DNA of 64,000 bases, taken from the NCBI GenBank assembly GCA_033675265.1, contig JAUJYZ010000677.1, positions 243,589 to 307,588 of the forward strand. The letters run 5' to 3'. This DNA comes from Actinostola sp. cb2023. Taxonomy: Eukaryota > Cnidaria > Anthozoa > Actiniaria > Actinostolidae. A model generated the notes under the pieces. The model made no database searches. It was not told the origin of the DNA and saw nothing but the letters and a program-made list of their open reading frames with translations. Position 1 is the first letter of the stretch; every line of letters begins with the position of its first letter. Below, one piece after another: positions 1-12,048 of this stretch. Both the position numbers and the translations under genes were made by a program.

Positions 1-947
1 GTTCTATCAGTACAAACTGGTTTACATAAAAGCCGTGCTTGTATATATATATATAAAAGATACAATATGATGGAATATCTATCGTAATGATTTACAATTT
101 ACATGTATATAATATTATAAATAATCGTATTAAAAGTTAAAAGATGATGTATGGTAAAACCACAAATTGCCCCAAAATTACTCAAAAAGCTTCATAAACT
201 ATCCAACTTTATTCTCTAAGCATTTATTTTTAAGATTTTAGGTTTCCAAACTCTCCTATAATTTCTTTTGAAGCGAAGCGATAAATTACACAGGCACCCC
301 AAAAGGTACTGATACAGGCCAAGGACCGTTGATACAACACTAAAATTGTGATTTTTGAACATTTGCCCATTTTTTAGATGAAAAGCAAGTGCACACATTT
401 AAAATATGTCTGATAAACTTGCAATATTTACAGTAAGTTTCTTGGGAGATCAGGTTGATAGATTTCAAACAGTAAAGCAAAACATGTTCAAAAATCGAGT
501 AAAAATATGTCATATTCCATTCACATAGTTCACTTCATAAACCTCAGTCGATCTCAGTGATATATTATGTTCTGCAACTAGTAACTGTGGAGTTATAAAA
601 GATACGAAGACATTGTGAGAAATGCAATTCCAAACAGGATTTTTGGGGGAGTAAAGTTATATTAAATATGCATTTGGGCTCAACATGCCGAAGAAATCGG
701 TCAAAAATACAATCTTCCCCATTTTTGCCAATCAAAAATATTTTAGATAGCTTTTTAAAAAGCATAGCTTTTAATATTTCTGTTCACAAAACTTGGGAGA
801 TCTATAGTAGATTTCGAGTTAATGAAGCATCAAACTTGCTAATACAAGAAGTTTTATGAAAATATACTAGGTTTAAGACTGTATTCAATTCTATGAACGT
901 TTCGTCTTCGATCTTCATCAAAGTTGTATATTCAAGTATATATTTGA
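1..947. other. AT-rich DNA without recognised genes
   Basis: No open frame here shows a domain, codon pattern or splice structure that I recognise. The two frames of 60-66 residues near 216-765 are in AT-rich sequence and look like chance. A long hairpin starts at its right edge. Confidence 0.6.
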
Positions 948-1112
948 CATCACTTTTTTATGCGTCTGTCCTCTTATTGACGATAAATTTCGTCATAACA
1001 TTGTCAAAGTAGTGTGGATCCACGAGGCGACAGCCGAGTGGATCCGCATACTACTTTGACAATGTTATGACGAAATTTATCGTCAATAAGAGGACAGACG
1101 CATAAAAAAGTG
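948..1112. repeat. Long near-perfect hairpin with CGAG core
   Basis: Two arms of about 75 bases (roughly 948-1020 and 1041-1112) are reverse complements with few mismatches. Between them lies the core CACGAGGCGACAGCCGAGTG (1021-1040). The outer parts of the arms contain GTCTGTCCTCTTATTGA, which recurs alone near 1405. The core resembles that of seven other hairpins in the window while the arms do not. Confidence 0.9.
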
Positions 1113-1917
1113 ATGTCAAATTTTTTTTTACAATAACAAAAATTATTCAAACATGTTTACACACCATCTTGTATTTCTCGATCTTACGAATTTCTTGACT
1201 ATTTCGTGCAGTTCGTAGTCATTTAGTGTCGCAAAGCGAACGCTATCATTTACTTTCTGTTCGGACTCAACTTCCTCCACAGACAAGCATAGTTTTTCAT
1301 CTGAAATTTCCTCAAGAAATTCAACTTGGAACGAAGGAAAATCGTCCATTGATGAAATTTTTCTCCATCGATCTTCAGCTTTGTACGCGCTATTTTGTTT
1401 TTATCTGTCTGTCCTCTTATTGATGATGAAAATTAACCAATCAGCGCGCGAGAAATTTGTAAGTTATTGTAAAATCACTATCACATGTGTACTTATCATC
1501 GTCCCTACTTCAGTAGAAGATTTTCTTCAGTGCGCATGCTTGCAAGAATTAAACGAAACCATCCCTGTTAAATACCAAGACGCCATTTTGTCAACACAGG
1601 GATGTTCGCTTGCGGTGATAATAAAGTGCTTTAGAACAATCTATTAAAGTCAAATTGCGTTCTTTCATGATAAATTGAAATATCTAAGTCTTCGTATAGC
1701 CTCTGGTGGCAGTTAAGTCCAATGTCAGCCTTGGAAGTAGCAATAAATCCGTTTTAAAATCCTAAGTTAACTCGCATTCGATGGCCTGAAGTCGAAGCTT
1801 CACTTGAACTCACAACTGGTCACGCATGCGCGCAACATAATTCCCTCCTGCTCCTTTTACAATGTTACACATGTTGGTTTTCTATCTTGTTTAATTCCAA
1901 ATTCAGGTACAAAATAA
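1113..1917. other. Unassigned sequence
   Basis: Short open frames on both strands (68-88 residues) show no recognisable domain. A fragment at about 1402-1425 repeats part of the hairpin arm at 948-1112, which suggests the region is partly derived from that repeat. No host exon could be supported. Confidence 0.5.
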
Positions 1918-2055
<138 letters not shown>

Positions 2056-2094
2056 AATACGGACAGCCCGGGCATTTTAAAATACGAACTAAAT

Positions 2095-2242
2095 AGCTGA
2101 TATAATTGAAGTTACACTCCAATGACTCTGTACAAAGGTTTCAAGTCGAGGCTATCGGGTCAAGTTAATTTTTGTACTGACCTGATAGTCTCGACTTGAA
2201 ACCTTTGTTCAGAGTCATTGGAGTGTAACTTCAATATCAGCT
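2095..2242. repeat. Hairpin with about 65-base arms
   Basis: The left arm (2095-2157) and right arm (2178-2242) are nearly perfect reverse complements, each containing CCAATGACTCTG or its complement, around a short loop. This hairpin lacks the CGAG core seen in the others. Confidence 0.88.
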
Positions 2243-2345
2243 GTTCCATAAAGCACCCGTGTTCAATTCCCTAACCCGTAGCATTAATGTAATGCAACAT
2301 TCTGATTAAATTGATGTAGTTTGGATATTTTGTGGTTTTACTACG

Positions 2346-2620
2346 CTTCTGAGACTGTTGTTCTCCCACACAAAAATCTCTTGGCTGCTTCTCGAAAGTC
2401 AGACAAAAAGATGACGTAGATTCAGGGACTGCAGCAAGAATTGCAAAGAGGCAAAAAACATTGGAGCATGAATGTAAGTGGCAACGCGTTGACGGTGCAG
2501 AGAGATTGAAATATGGTATGGATGTTGTAAAGTTTCCAGACATCAAAGACAAAGATTATTAAAAACAGAAGATAACAACACGAATACAGCAACACGAGCA
2601 TAATACCATTCGATCTCACA
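2346..2620 (-). pseudogene. GPCR copy 1, 3' part (TM6 to C-tail), degenerate
   Basis: Read on the minus strand, this segment aligns base for base with the TM6, TM7 and helix-8 region of the GPCR copies at 12.5 and 14.9 kb. YSCCYL marks TM6. Further on, the bases for the CDFREAAKR-type helix-8 region (compare 15,060-15,080) can be recognised in another frame. Frames switch several times, so it is not translatable as one protein. Its missing 5' part is found at 8.8-9.56 kb, beyond the Harbinger element. The two fragments are therefore read as one receptor copy split by insertion (inference). Confidence 0.8.
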
Positions 2621-2621
2621 A

Positions 2622-2933
<312 letters not shown>

Positions 2934-3220
2934 GTTTATTCACAGCATTTATACATGGTAGCTATACATCTGTGAAAAGGAAACTAGACTTAAGCCCCAT
3001 TTACACGACATCATTTTTGGCACGGCACCCTTAAGTTTCGGCACGCGTACCGATCTTTTCTGGCCCGTCCAAATCATGTTTACACGACAAAATACTTCTG
3101 AGTTGTGGACGGGCCAATTTTTTGCCGAGCACTCCAAGAAATCGAGAGGTCCGCCTGATTTATTGAGCCCTCTGAGTATTTGCCAGCGGTAATGCACTTT
3201 ACGCATGGTTCGAAACCAAG

Positions 3221-4480
3221 ATGGCGGACAACAGAAGATTACAAGCACTTGTTTGGTGGTATTTTATAGCTGTAAAGAAAAGAGGCAGAGAAGAACTTAA
3301 TGACTACAATTACCTACCATCAAGCCCAGTACTTATTATGTCCATGAAACGGCGCAGGATAGAGCTTCTACAAGCTATTTTAGTGTGTGTTAACCCACTT
3401 CGGACAAGAGAAATATGGACTCGTACTCGTTCATTTGCTTGGTTTGAAATGGTAGAATCACACTTTAACGACAAACAATGGTACGAAAATTTTAGAGTCA
3501 CTAAAGGTACCTTTGAATTCATTCTTGTTGAGGTCAGCCCAGACATAACTCGTAAAGACACAACCATGCGCAGAGCAATTCTACCAAAGCATCGACTTGC
3601 TCTTACATTGTATTATCTTGCATCAACTGCCGAGTATAGGACAGTTGCCAACTTATTTGGAGTATCGACCGCTTTTGTATGCCTTTGCATTAGGGATGTA
3701 TGCGAAGCTATTAGAAAACGCTTAATGAAGATTATAAACTTTCCACATGGAGACAATCTTGTAAAAGTCATCCGGGAATATGAAGAGAGGTGGGGATTTC
3801 CCATGTGTGCTGGAGCCATAGACGGCACTCATATTCCCATAATTGCACCTAAGGAGGGTCATATTGATTACGTGAACCGTAAGAGATATCATAGCATCAT
3901 TATGCAGGCTGTTGTGGACAGCAACTATTTATTCAGGGACATAGTTGTTGGCTGGCCGGGTAGTGTCCATGATGCACGTGTATTAGCAAATTCTGATTTT
4001 TTTAAGAAAGCAAACAACAACCTGTTATTCTCAAGAATCGATCACAAGGAAATATGCGATCAAGAAATTCCTCCACTCATACTTGGTGATCCTGCATATC
4101 CCATCTCATCATGGCTGATGAAGCCTTATCCTGAAAAAAGTAATACTCTAAAGATTGAGCAAGTATTCAACTATCATCTCAGTCGCACACGCATGACTGT
4201 TGAAAACACTTTTGGTCGATGGAAAGGAAGGTTCCGTAGGTTTACTAAAAGAGTCGATATGGAAGTGTGTAATGTTATTACTATTGTGGTAGCTTCGTGT
4301 ATCCTGCATAATATTTGTGAAGCTCAGAAGAATGAATTTCTCCCTGAATGGGAAGAAGACCAACCTCTTCAAACTACCGTTAATACTGTACAGGGTGTAT
4401 ATGAAACATTGGAGGGACATTCAGAAGACATCCGTGGGGCCTTAGCACAATATTTCATGTCGCTAGAGGGTGCCAGGTAG
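3221..4480 (+). CDS. HARBI1-like DDE transposase
   Basis: An intact, intron-free 419-residue frame. The N-terminal third is a helical DNA-binding-like region. The catalytic DDE_4-type nuclease follows: GAIDGTHIPI (first Asp, about residue 200), the family signature GWPGSVHDARV (about 244), ILGDPAYP (second Asp, about 288) and VENTFGRWKGRFR (Glu, about 325). Length fits HARBI1/Harbinger transposases (about 350-450 residues). It is expected to cut and paste Harbinger ends together with the Myb-like partner. I took the first ATG, which sits 228 bases inside the left TIR. No stop or frameshift interrupts it, so it could still be active, although its partner gene carries a frameshift. Confidence 0.95.
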   Translation: MADNRRLQALVWWYFIAVKKRGREELNDYNYLPSSPVLIMSMKRRRIELLQAILVCVNPLRTREIWTRTRSFAWFEMVESHFNDKQWYENFRVTKGTFEFILVEVSPDITRKDTTMRRAILPKHRLALTLYYLASTAEYRTVANLFGVSTAFVCLCIRDVCEAIRKRLMKIINFPHGDNLVKVIREYEERWGFPMCAGAIDGTHIPIIAPKEGHIDYVNRKRYHSIIMQAVVDSNYLFRDIVVGWPGSVHDARVLANSDFFKKANNNLLFSRIDHKEICDQEIPPLILGDPAYPISSWLMKPYPEKSNTLKIEQVFNYHLSRTRMTVENTFGRWKGRFRRFTKRVDMEVCNVITIVVASCILHNICEAQKNEFLPEWEEDQPLQTTVNTVQGVYETLEGHSEDIRGALAQYFMSLEGAR

Positions 4481-4487
4481 TTTTGTT

Positions 4488-4802
4488 TGATGTGTTGTGT
4501 GTACTAACTTCTTTGAGAATATAGAGTACAATGTTTTGCAATGTTTTGCACTAATTAGTACTAAATAGCACTAACTAAGCAATAGAAAACAATGGAATTA
4601 TCACTATTTATAGTACGGTACTAAATAGTACTATTTATGTTGCACGGTTTTCATTTAGTGTTTGTACTCTACCAACAGACTTTGTATAAGAGTATTTATA
4701 AATACATGTAGATCAAAACACTTTATTTCTATACTCAGTTACATGTATATATACTGTATATACTGTGTCAAAGAAACAATTTGACTTTATATGTAATTCT
4801 AA
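4488..4802. other. 3' flank of transposase, AT-rich with short TAGTACT repeats
   Basis: Several copies of short motifs such as TAGTACTAAATAG and AGCACTAACT occur at 4545-4640. No gene or RNA is recognisable. Confidence 0.5.
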
Positions 4803-4889
4803 AGGATTACAACTTTTTCATTGTTATTGCCAAAACCAAGATTTCCAACAGGGTGGCAAAGATAATAAAAAACGATAGAGGTTTTAGTA

Positions 4890-5062
4890 TAGGAAATACC
4901 ACCGTTCGAGAATAATTATTAATGAAAAATACCACGCGTATTTGATGAAAGTGGCTGAATACCACGAGTGCGTAGCACGAGTGGTATTCAGCAACTTTCA
5001 TCAAATACAAGTGGTATTTTTCATCAATTCTTCGAGAACTAAGTGGTATTTCCTATTAATAA
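4890..5062. repeat. Hairpin with CGAG core inside Harbinger
   Basis: Arms of about 70-80 bases share ATAGGAAATACCAC / GTGGTATTTCCTAT at their outer ends and TTTGATGAAAGT / ACTTTCATCAAA further in. The centre reads CACGAGTGCGTAGCACGAGT (4963-4982). It lies between the two transposon genes. Confidence 0.9.
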
Positions 5063-5244
5063 CACACCTACAAAAAATATGAGTTTCTTTATAGTAGTAA
5101 ATTGCGCGTAATGCAATCAGAACCACAATTAATAATAAAATAGCACATGTGCAATTTTCTTTAATACCGTTGCACGGTATTAAGAAAAAATCCACAGTCA
5201 ATCAGCCAATCAGAAACAAGTATTTTTTTGTAGGTGTGTTATTA

Positions 5245-5357
5245 ACAATGGAAACACATACTTCCAATATTGTAATTATTGGAATTGGAAGTACATTTGT
5301 AAACCTAATGTACTTCCAATTCCAATAATTACAATTGGAAGTATGTGTTTCCATTGT
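5245..5357. repeat. Near-perfect palindrome overlapping the 3' end of the Myb-like gene
   Basis: ACAATGGAAACACATACTTC at 5245 is mirrored by its complement ending at 5357, with arms of about 53 bases. The last codons and the stop (5329-5331) of the transposon's Myb-like gene lie inside the right arm, so the tail of that protein is encoded by the palindrome. Confidence 0.92.
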
Positions 5358-5566
5358 CCTCAGTAACTTGATGGTGGCCAGTTAGCAAGCGCATCATCTC
5401 AAGCTCATGCTGTCTCTCTTCCTTTCTTCTTTGGTTTTGTAGAGCCACTTGTTGCAGGCGAAATTCATGCTCTTTTTGCATTCGGTCGTTTTCAAATTGT
5501 TGATACCTGTAAGACACAAAGATAACCTTGATTAATTCAACAGTCAATACATTTGTATTTACAACC

Positions 5567-5749
5567 ATTATCATTGAAGTGCGACCCTGAAAATTGCAAT
5601 GCATTCAGACAAACTCTAGTCTTGACGGCCGTCAATCAAAATAGTTTAACCAGGATTGGTTAAATGCTGGACACGCCTAGATTGTCTGATTGACATCCGA
5701 CTATTTTCCAACCAGACAGGATGTTTGAAGGTCGCACTTCAACGATAAT
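5567..5749. mobile_element. Small MITE nested in Harbinger intron
   Basis: ATTATCATTGAAGTGCGACC (5567-5586) is mirrored, with one mismatch, at 5730-5749. No coding capacity. It lies in the intron between exons 4 and 5 of the Myb-like gene. Confidence 0.75.
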
Positions 5750-5786
5750 ATGTACAGTATGTTTAAATGATGTATACGTAGGATCT

Positions 5787-6092
5787 ATATACAGCTATTT
5801 AAAAAAATGTTGATACTGAATACTGCCTCTAATTATAAATAGTGTATTCCAAGACCGAAATGCATTTTGGGACTCGTGTAATATTGTCTAAAGTAATATT
5901 TATAAATAATAATAATTGATTTTATTTTTTGTGTATTCCATCAGAAACAATACACTGGCTCCATATAGCGAGCAAATCGCTGTATATTTACTTCTTATTT
6001 CAAAATAACGAGGCCCACAATGCCCTTTGGTCTTGGAATGCACTATTCAGTATGCAGTATTCAGTTTTCAACGTTTTTTGAAATAACTATAT
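5787..6092. mobile_element. Foldback MITE nested in Harbinger intron
   Basis: Terminal inverted repeats of about 60 bases pair TGATACTGAATACTGC with its complement near 6045-6070 and GTGTATTCCAAGACC with GGTCTTGGAATGCAC. The outer TATTTNAAAAAANGTTG motif recurs in the element at 16,080-16,334, so both probably belong to one family. Confidence 0.75.
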
Positions 6093-6450
6093 GTACAATG
6101 TACTGTACAATGATTCGAATAGATAGCCTTTGTGGACGTTCTTAGCCAGTGTCTGTACTAGTCATGGACGAACATAGGACTGGCACTTTAAACATCTGCA
6201 AAGTGCTATTGATAAAAGGTACCTTTCAAAGTCTGCATTTGAAGTTTCCTTGAACTTATCAAAGGCCACCTCCAATGACTTTTCAATTGAAGATTTTCTT
6301 TTCTTCTTTGGAGGTTGGGTTAAGACAGGCTTAATTTGCTTTGTATCTTGCTCGGTATCTTCAGTACTTGTTGTTGCAGGAATGTTAACATCCTCACTTT
6401 CCAGAGCATTTATACCTGAATTAAGAAATAATAATAATAGTAATAATATT

Positions 6451-6547
6451 AGTAATGTAGTTCGTATGGTTTCTTCTAAGCCCGTTTGGGCTCAGTATTT
6501 TTTCTGAGTCTTTTTACGCTTGAAGAAACCTTACGAACTACATTACT
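6451..6547. repeat. Short hairpin beside (AAT)n
   Basis: AGTAATGTAGTTCGTATGGT (6451) pairs with its near complement ending at 6547. The loop contains GCCCGTTTGGGC. AAT triplets flank it on both sides. Confidence 0.8.
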
Positions 6548-6584
6548 AACAATTACCACGCGACAAATTACCATATAACTTACA

Positions 6585-6616
<32 letters not shown>

Positions 6617-7727
6617 TGTACATGTACAGGTAATAATATACTTATCCAAGTTTATCGATACATGTATACTGTCATTGTAGTAATCCCAGTTCATTACTAA
6701 TGAAGTTTGGATGAAAAGGTGCTACAAAATTCCTGATTAAAAATTTATATGATTTCACTTACTCTGTTGATCCTCATCTGTTACATGTGTATTCACATCA
6801 CAGCGAGGGCAATGGAATTGATCGTCTTCACAATACACTCTAAGCACACCTGTGTCTGACTCATGGACACCTCCTGTATGAATCTCTTGCTCATAGTTAC
6901 AAGTATGACACTTCTGCACAAACGAAGATCCTTGACCATACTTCTTTATCATGTCATCAACTAGAAATTGGTTGAAAAGGGATATTGAGAGTTTTACTTT
7001 TGTTTTACTTTTTTATTTTTAATAAGTGTAGCATATCAATTTGATAATCCCTCCCAAAGACCACTAAGAATATATACTTCAATGCACATTAATTTGAAAA
7101 TCAAATACGAAATTTGTGATGTGATGTAATATGGATATTTAGCAACAACTACCCTGGTCCCAGAGGGTTGGCTTTTTCAAGGGTGTAATTTATTGTATTA
7201 AATTAATAAGCAATATTGTTAGCTGTCAAGAGAGATTATAACTTTTTATCTAAATTCAGTTCAGTTAGCATTACCTGCATCAGGATTTTCATTATTGATT
7301 TCTGACATAGAGTCAATAACAAATGGAGGATTTACATTGTGCCTCTGGGACAAAATTCCATCCAACTCATCAAAATGCTTCCATTGCTTTTGTCTGGCAG
7401 TGCCTGTCCTTTTTCTCTTGTCTTTTTCTGCTTTATACTTTTGCCTAAGTTTTTTTTTATTTTGTTGACGAGCTCTTTCAGGCTGAAACCATTGAATCCT
7501 GCATTTTCCAACTTGATCTAAAAATTAATATTCATAACATAAATAATCCTGCTGTTTTATAAACACAAACATTTCTAATTGATTGAATTACATTTATTTA
7601 ATTAAATCAACTGACTATTAAAAATGGTCCAAAAGACCAAAACTATTTGGTCCTATATGAGTCCTTGCACTATACCGGGACGGATCCAGGAAATTATTTG
7701 TTTCGCCACGGCTCCGCCGTGCTTGTA

Positions 7728-8088
7728 ATTCACCGATTCAACGCTAGAGCTCACGTGGTGTACTTCATGTTACTGTCACCAAGAAGTTCGTACAATGTCC
7801 GTGAAAATTGCCGTACAAATGCACTAACGTTTGTACAGTTTACTCGACTCGATTTAGTTTTTCGATTCTCTAAATATTAACAAAACTATTTTAAAAACAG
7901 TTTATAAACAAGATTTTGCTAATATTTATTGATATTTAGAGAATCGAACAACTAAATCGAGTCGATAAACTGTACAAAAGTTATACAGCAATTCACAGAC
8001 AATGTACGAACTTTTTGGTGACAGTAATTAAACATGAAGTACACCACGTGAGCTCTAGAGACTAGAGTCGAATTGGTGAATTACTTTT
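7728..8088. repeat. 360-bp foldback in intron 1 of the Myb-like gene
   Basis: The left arm carries GAGCTCACGTGGTGTACTTC and ACTCGACTCGATTTAG; the right arm carries their complements, ending near 8088. Arms are about 150 bases with small indels around an AT-rich loop near 7,880-7,915. It is non-coding. Confidence 0.85.
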
Positions 8089-8778
8089 CTTCAAGTTGCT
8101 GGGGACCAGGGAAAGTTGACTGAATGAAGCAAATGCTCAGGACCTTGCCTCAAGTTCGAGATAATGGGAAGTTCGAGATATTCGGGGTTCGAGAAAACGG
8201 GGCTACACCGTACCGGGTAGATAGAAATACGAAAAGCTCATGTACTTACCAGTAATGACTTGTAAATCTGACTCGACTGCTTTGATGTTTTTGAATTGTC
8301 TAATGCGAGTTGTATCGTTTCCTCTCCCCATATCTCAATCAGTTTCTTTGTAGCTTCGTCAGACCAGGTTTTACCTCTTGTTTTTGACTTAACATTTACT
8401 TGTTCTTCGACTTCATTAGCAATACTGGAAGTAGCACTAGAACACGCCTTGGAACACGCCATCTTGCAAAAAGGTGAAAAGTGGCATGCGTATTGCAAAA
8501 CACCGCTTTACCGAACGGACGCGGGCGCAGTTTAGTTACGCGGGCCCTTCATTTTGGCGGGCCGAGACTACCTATTTGAGGTGGTCTCGGCCCGCTTAGA
8601 ATTTTGGTACGCGGGCCGTTTAAAATTACGTTTACACGACAAAATCAACGAGTGCCGTGCCAGAAAAGATCGGGACGCGTACCGAAATTTAGGAGTGCCG
8701 TGCCCGAAATTCTTGTCGTGTAAATGGGGCTTTATAGAGACCAAAAATAAATAATAATAAATAATAATGAATAATAAT

Positions 8779-9560
8779 AATGATTATTGCTCATTCGTTG
8801 CGCTCGTGCTTGTCGCTGTGCTTCAGGAAGATTGGCTTCAATCGCGCGAGGCTGTGATAACCTTCGTAGGGTTAAAACGTTCAGTATTGTTGTTAATGCA
8901 GCAATGACGAAAACGTACTGGAAGAGGTACCAAGGGACAGCTGAACGTGCATCTAAAGAATAAACCCAATATTGTTCACGCTTGGCAAGTCGAAAAACAA
9001 ACAACTGATAGATAGATAGATGCCTTTATTTACACAGGGTAGCTCTATCAGTATTTACAAAGCTGTAAAAAACTGTTATCAATAGAGGCCCTACAATAAA
9101 ATACACTAATAATATAAATACTAAATTAGGAAGTAGTTCACGAAGAAATCGCCCAGGAGCAAGCGAGTACTAGCTGCCACACGTTGTTTTAGTGTGTATG
9201 GTCGTGATCTCTGTACAGTTAGTCTGGTTACTCTGAATCGTTCAATGCTGATTATCAAAAGAGAAAAAAAAAAAACTAATATAAAGCAATCTCTGAGGAA
9301 GGTCCTCGATTTACAAAGATGACAAAAAGGACGCGTTCTGAACATCATTCACTGGATTCATTTGTCTCTGATGAACACCGGCCAACTTGAAGTAAACCAG
9401 AAAGCCAAAAAGACGAGTTCACCAGAACAACTGAGATATCTGCCACGGCCATGTTGATGATCAGATGATACAGGTTTTTCCACACAGTGTATTTCACAGT
9501 GATTACGATGACAAAGACGTTGCCTAAAACACCAAACCCACCGACCAAGTTTTCTTATCT
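8779..9560 (-). pseudogene. GPCR copy 1, 5' part (TM1 to third intracellular loop), degenerate
   Basis: On the minus strand, fragments in three frames match the other GPCR copies in order: VGGFGVLGNVFVIVITVKYT (TM1) and WKNLYHLIINMAVADIS (TM2), then LLIISIERFRVTRLTVQRSR (end of TM3, ERF in place of DRY), then RRLSQPRAIEANLPEAQR (third loop). The segment at about 9005-9115 between these is an inserted, SINE-like or repeat-tail sequence (TTTATTTACACAGGGTAGC). Homology stops in the third loop where ATT repeats and the Harbinger element begin, and resumes at 2346-2620. Several frameshifts make it a pseudogene. Confidence 0.85.
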
Positions 9561-9762
9561 TATCATCTCAGAAAGGGATCTCTGGGACCTGTTACCTTGG
9601 CTGTGTTAATGTCATTAACGCGGTTCATTTACGCGCCTGGGTGTTGTTTGATTGCCAGAGTATTTCGTGTTTAAATTATTATGGTCTCCCATTGAGCCGT
9701 ACTCAAAACTGATCTAATTCTCTTTCAAATGAAACTAGAGAAACGACAACTGTAAACGACTG

Positions 9763-11990
9763 AAGATGTTGACGACAACGATTACGATGGTGATGATTGA
9801 AGATGTTGACAATGATTATGATGGTGATGACTGAAGATGTTGACAATGATTATGATGGTGATGACTGAAGATGTTGACAATGATTATGATGGTGATGACT
9901 GAAGATGTTGACAATGATTATGATGGTGATGACTGAAGATGTTGACAATGATTACGATGGTGATGACTGAAGATGTTGACAATGATTACGATGGTGATGA
10001 CTGAAGATGTTGACAATGATTATCGTGGTGACGACTGAAGATGTTGACAATGATTATGATGGTGATGATTGAAGATGTTGACAATGATTATGATGGTGAT
10101 GACTGAAGATGTTGACAATGATTATCGTGGTGACGACTGAAGATGTTGACAATGATTATGATGGTGATGATTGAAGATGTTGACAATGATTATGATGGTG
10201 ATGACTGAAGATGTTGACAATGATTATGATGGTGATGACTGAAGATGTTGACAATGATTATGGTGGTGACGACTGAAGATGTTGACAATGATTATGATGG
10301 TGATGATTGAAGATGTTGACAATGATTATGATGGTGATGACTGAAGATGTTGACAATGATTATGATGGTGATGACTGAAGATGTTGACAATGATTATGAT
10401 GGTGATGACTGAAGATGTTGACAATGATTATGATGGTGATGACTGAAGATGTTGACAATGATTACGATGGTGATGACTGAAGATGTTGACAATGATTATC
10501 GTGGTGACGACTGAAGATGTTGACAATGATTATGGTGGTGACGACTGAAGATGTTGACAATGATTATGATGGTGATGACTGAAGATGTTCACAATGATTA
10601 TGATGGTGACGTCTGAAGATGTTCACAATGATTACGATGGTGACGAGTGAAGATGTTGACAATGATTATGATGGTGATGACTGAAGATGTTGACAATGAT
10701 TATGATGGTGATGATTGAAGATGTTGACAATGATTATGATGGTGATGACTGAAGATGTTGACAATGATTATGATGGTGATGACTGAAGATGTTGACAATG
10801 ATTATGGTGGTGACGACTGAAGATGTTGACAATGATTATGATGGTGATGATTGAAGATGTTGACAATGATTATGATGGTGATGACTGAAGATGTTGACAA
10901 TGATTATGATGGTGATGACTGAAGATGTTGACAATGATTATGATGGTGATGACTGAAGATGTTGACAATGATTATGATGGTGATGACTGAAGATGTTGAC
11001 AATGATTACGATGGTGATGACTGAAGATGTTGACAATGATTATCGTGGTGACGACTGAAGATGTTGACAATGATTATGGTGGTGACGACTGAAGATGTTG
11101 ACAATGATTATGATGGTGATGACTGAAGATGTTCACAATGATTATGATGGTGACGTCTGAAGATGTTCACAATGATTACGATGGTGACGAGTGAAGATGT
11201 TGACAATGATTATGATGGTGATGACTGAAGATGTTGACAATGATTACGTATAAAATGGTGACGACTGAAAATGTTGACAATCATTACGATGGTGATGACT
11301 GAAGATGTTGACAATGATTATGATGGTCATGACTGAAGATGTTGACAATGATTATGATGGTGATGACTGAAGATGTTGACAATCATTACGATGGTGATGA
11401 CTGAAGATGTTGACAATGATTACGATGGTGATGACTGAAGATGTTCACAATGATTATGATGGTGACGTCTGAAGATGTTCACAATGATTACGATGGTGAC
11501 GAGTGAAGATGTTGACAATGATTATGATGGTGATGACTGAAGATGTTGACAATGATTACGTATAAAATGGTGACGACTGAAAATGTTGACAATCATTACG
11601 ATGGTGATGACTGAAGATGTTGACAATGATTATGATGGTCATGACTGAAGATGTTGACAATGATTATGATGGTGATGACTGAAGATGTTGACAATCATTA
11701 CGATGGTGATGACTGAAGATGTTGACAATGATTATGATGGTGATGACTGAAGATGTTGACAATGATTATGATGGTCATGACTGAAGATGTTGACAATGAT
11801 TATGATGGTGATGACTGAAGATACAGGAAATTTGACAATGATTACGATGGTGATGACTGAAGATGTTGACAATGATTATGATGGTGATGACTGAAGATGT
11901 TGACAATCATTACGATGGTGATGACTGCATGAAGATGTTGACAATAACTATGATGATGATGATCGAAGATGTTGACAATGTTTAAGATGG
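9763..11990. repeat. 34-bp satellite array, about 65 copies
   Basis: The unit contains GATGTTGACAATGATTATGA followed by TGGTGATGACTGAA, repeating every 34 bases over about 2.2 kb. Variant units (ATCGTGGTGACG, TTCACAATG, ACGTATAAAATGG) recur in fixed order, showing secondary duplication of blocks: about 16 units (544 bases) between 10,260 and 10,804, and about 310 bases between the two ACGTATAAAATGG copies near 11,245 and 11,555. No coding content. Confidence 0.96.
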
Positions 11991-12048
11991 TGATGACTCT
12001 TGATGTTGGCAGTGATGGAGATATAGAGGATATTACATGGGCGCGCGG

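Larger units (their letters stand above)
5329..8462 (-). pseudogene. Harbinger Myb/SANT-like accessory protein gene (5 exons, one frameshift)
   Basis: Exons, high to low: 8250-8462, 7275-7517, 6763-6960, 6223-6415, 5329-5506; all junctions are GT/AG and phases agree. Exon 1 holds the Myb/SANT-like trihelix start (TWSDEATKKLIEIWGEE); exon 2 its continuation and the KHFDELDGIL segment. Exon 3 has two Cys pairs (CHTC, CPRC) suggesting a zinc ribbon; exon 4 has a basic PPKKKRK stretch (likely nuclear signal); exon 5 is a charged coiled-coil tail (RRKEERQHELEMM). In Harbinger elements this protein guides the transposase to the nucleus and the TIRs. Exon 2 changes frame at a run of A at about 7449-7457: the first part reads ENAGFNGFSLKEL, the second RQKYKAEKDKRKRTG in another frame. 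This is a one-base slip or a sequencing error. An in-frame ATG 12 codons upstream (8498) is also possible. Confidence 0.85.
2990..8734. mobile_element. Complete PIF/Harbinger DNA transposon
   Basis: The ends are inverted repeats beginning AGCCCCATTTACACGACA (left 2993; right end 8731), followed by subterminal matches such as CGGCACGCGTACCGATCTTT. They are flanked by TTA at 2990-2992 and 8732-8734, the three-base TWA-type target duplication known for Harbinger. The body of about 5,739 bases carries a transposase on the plus strand (3221-4480) and a five-exon Myb/SANT-like gene on the minus strand (8462 to 5329), converging: the usual two-gene Harbinger layout. Its introns contain nested hairpins and MITEs. 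It interrupts a GPCR pseudogene. Confidence 0.95.
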
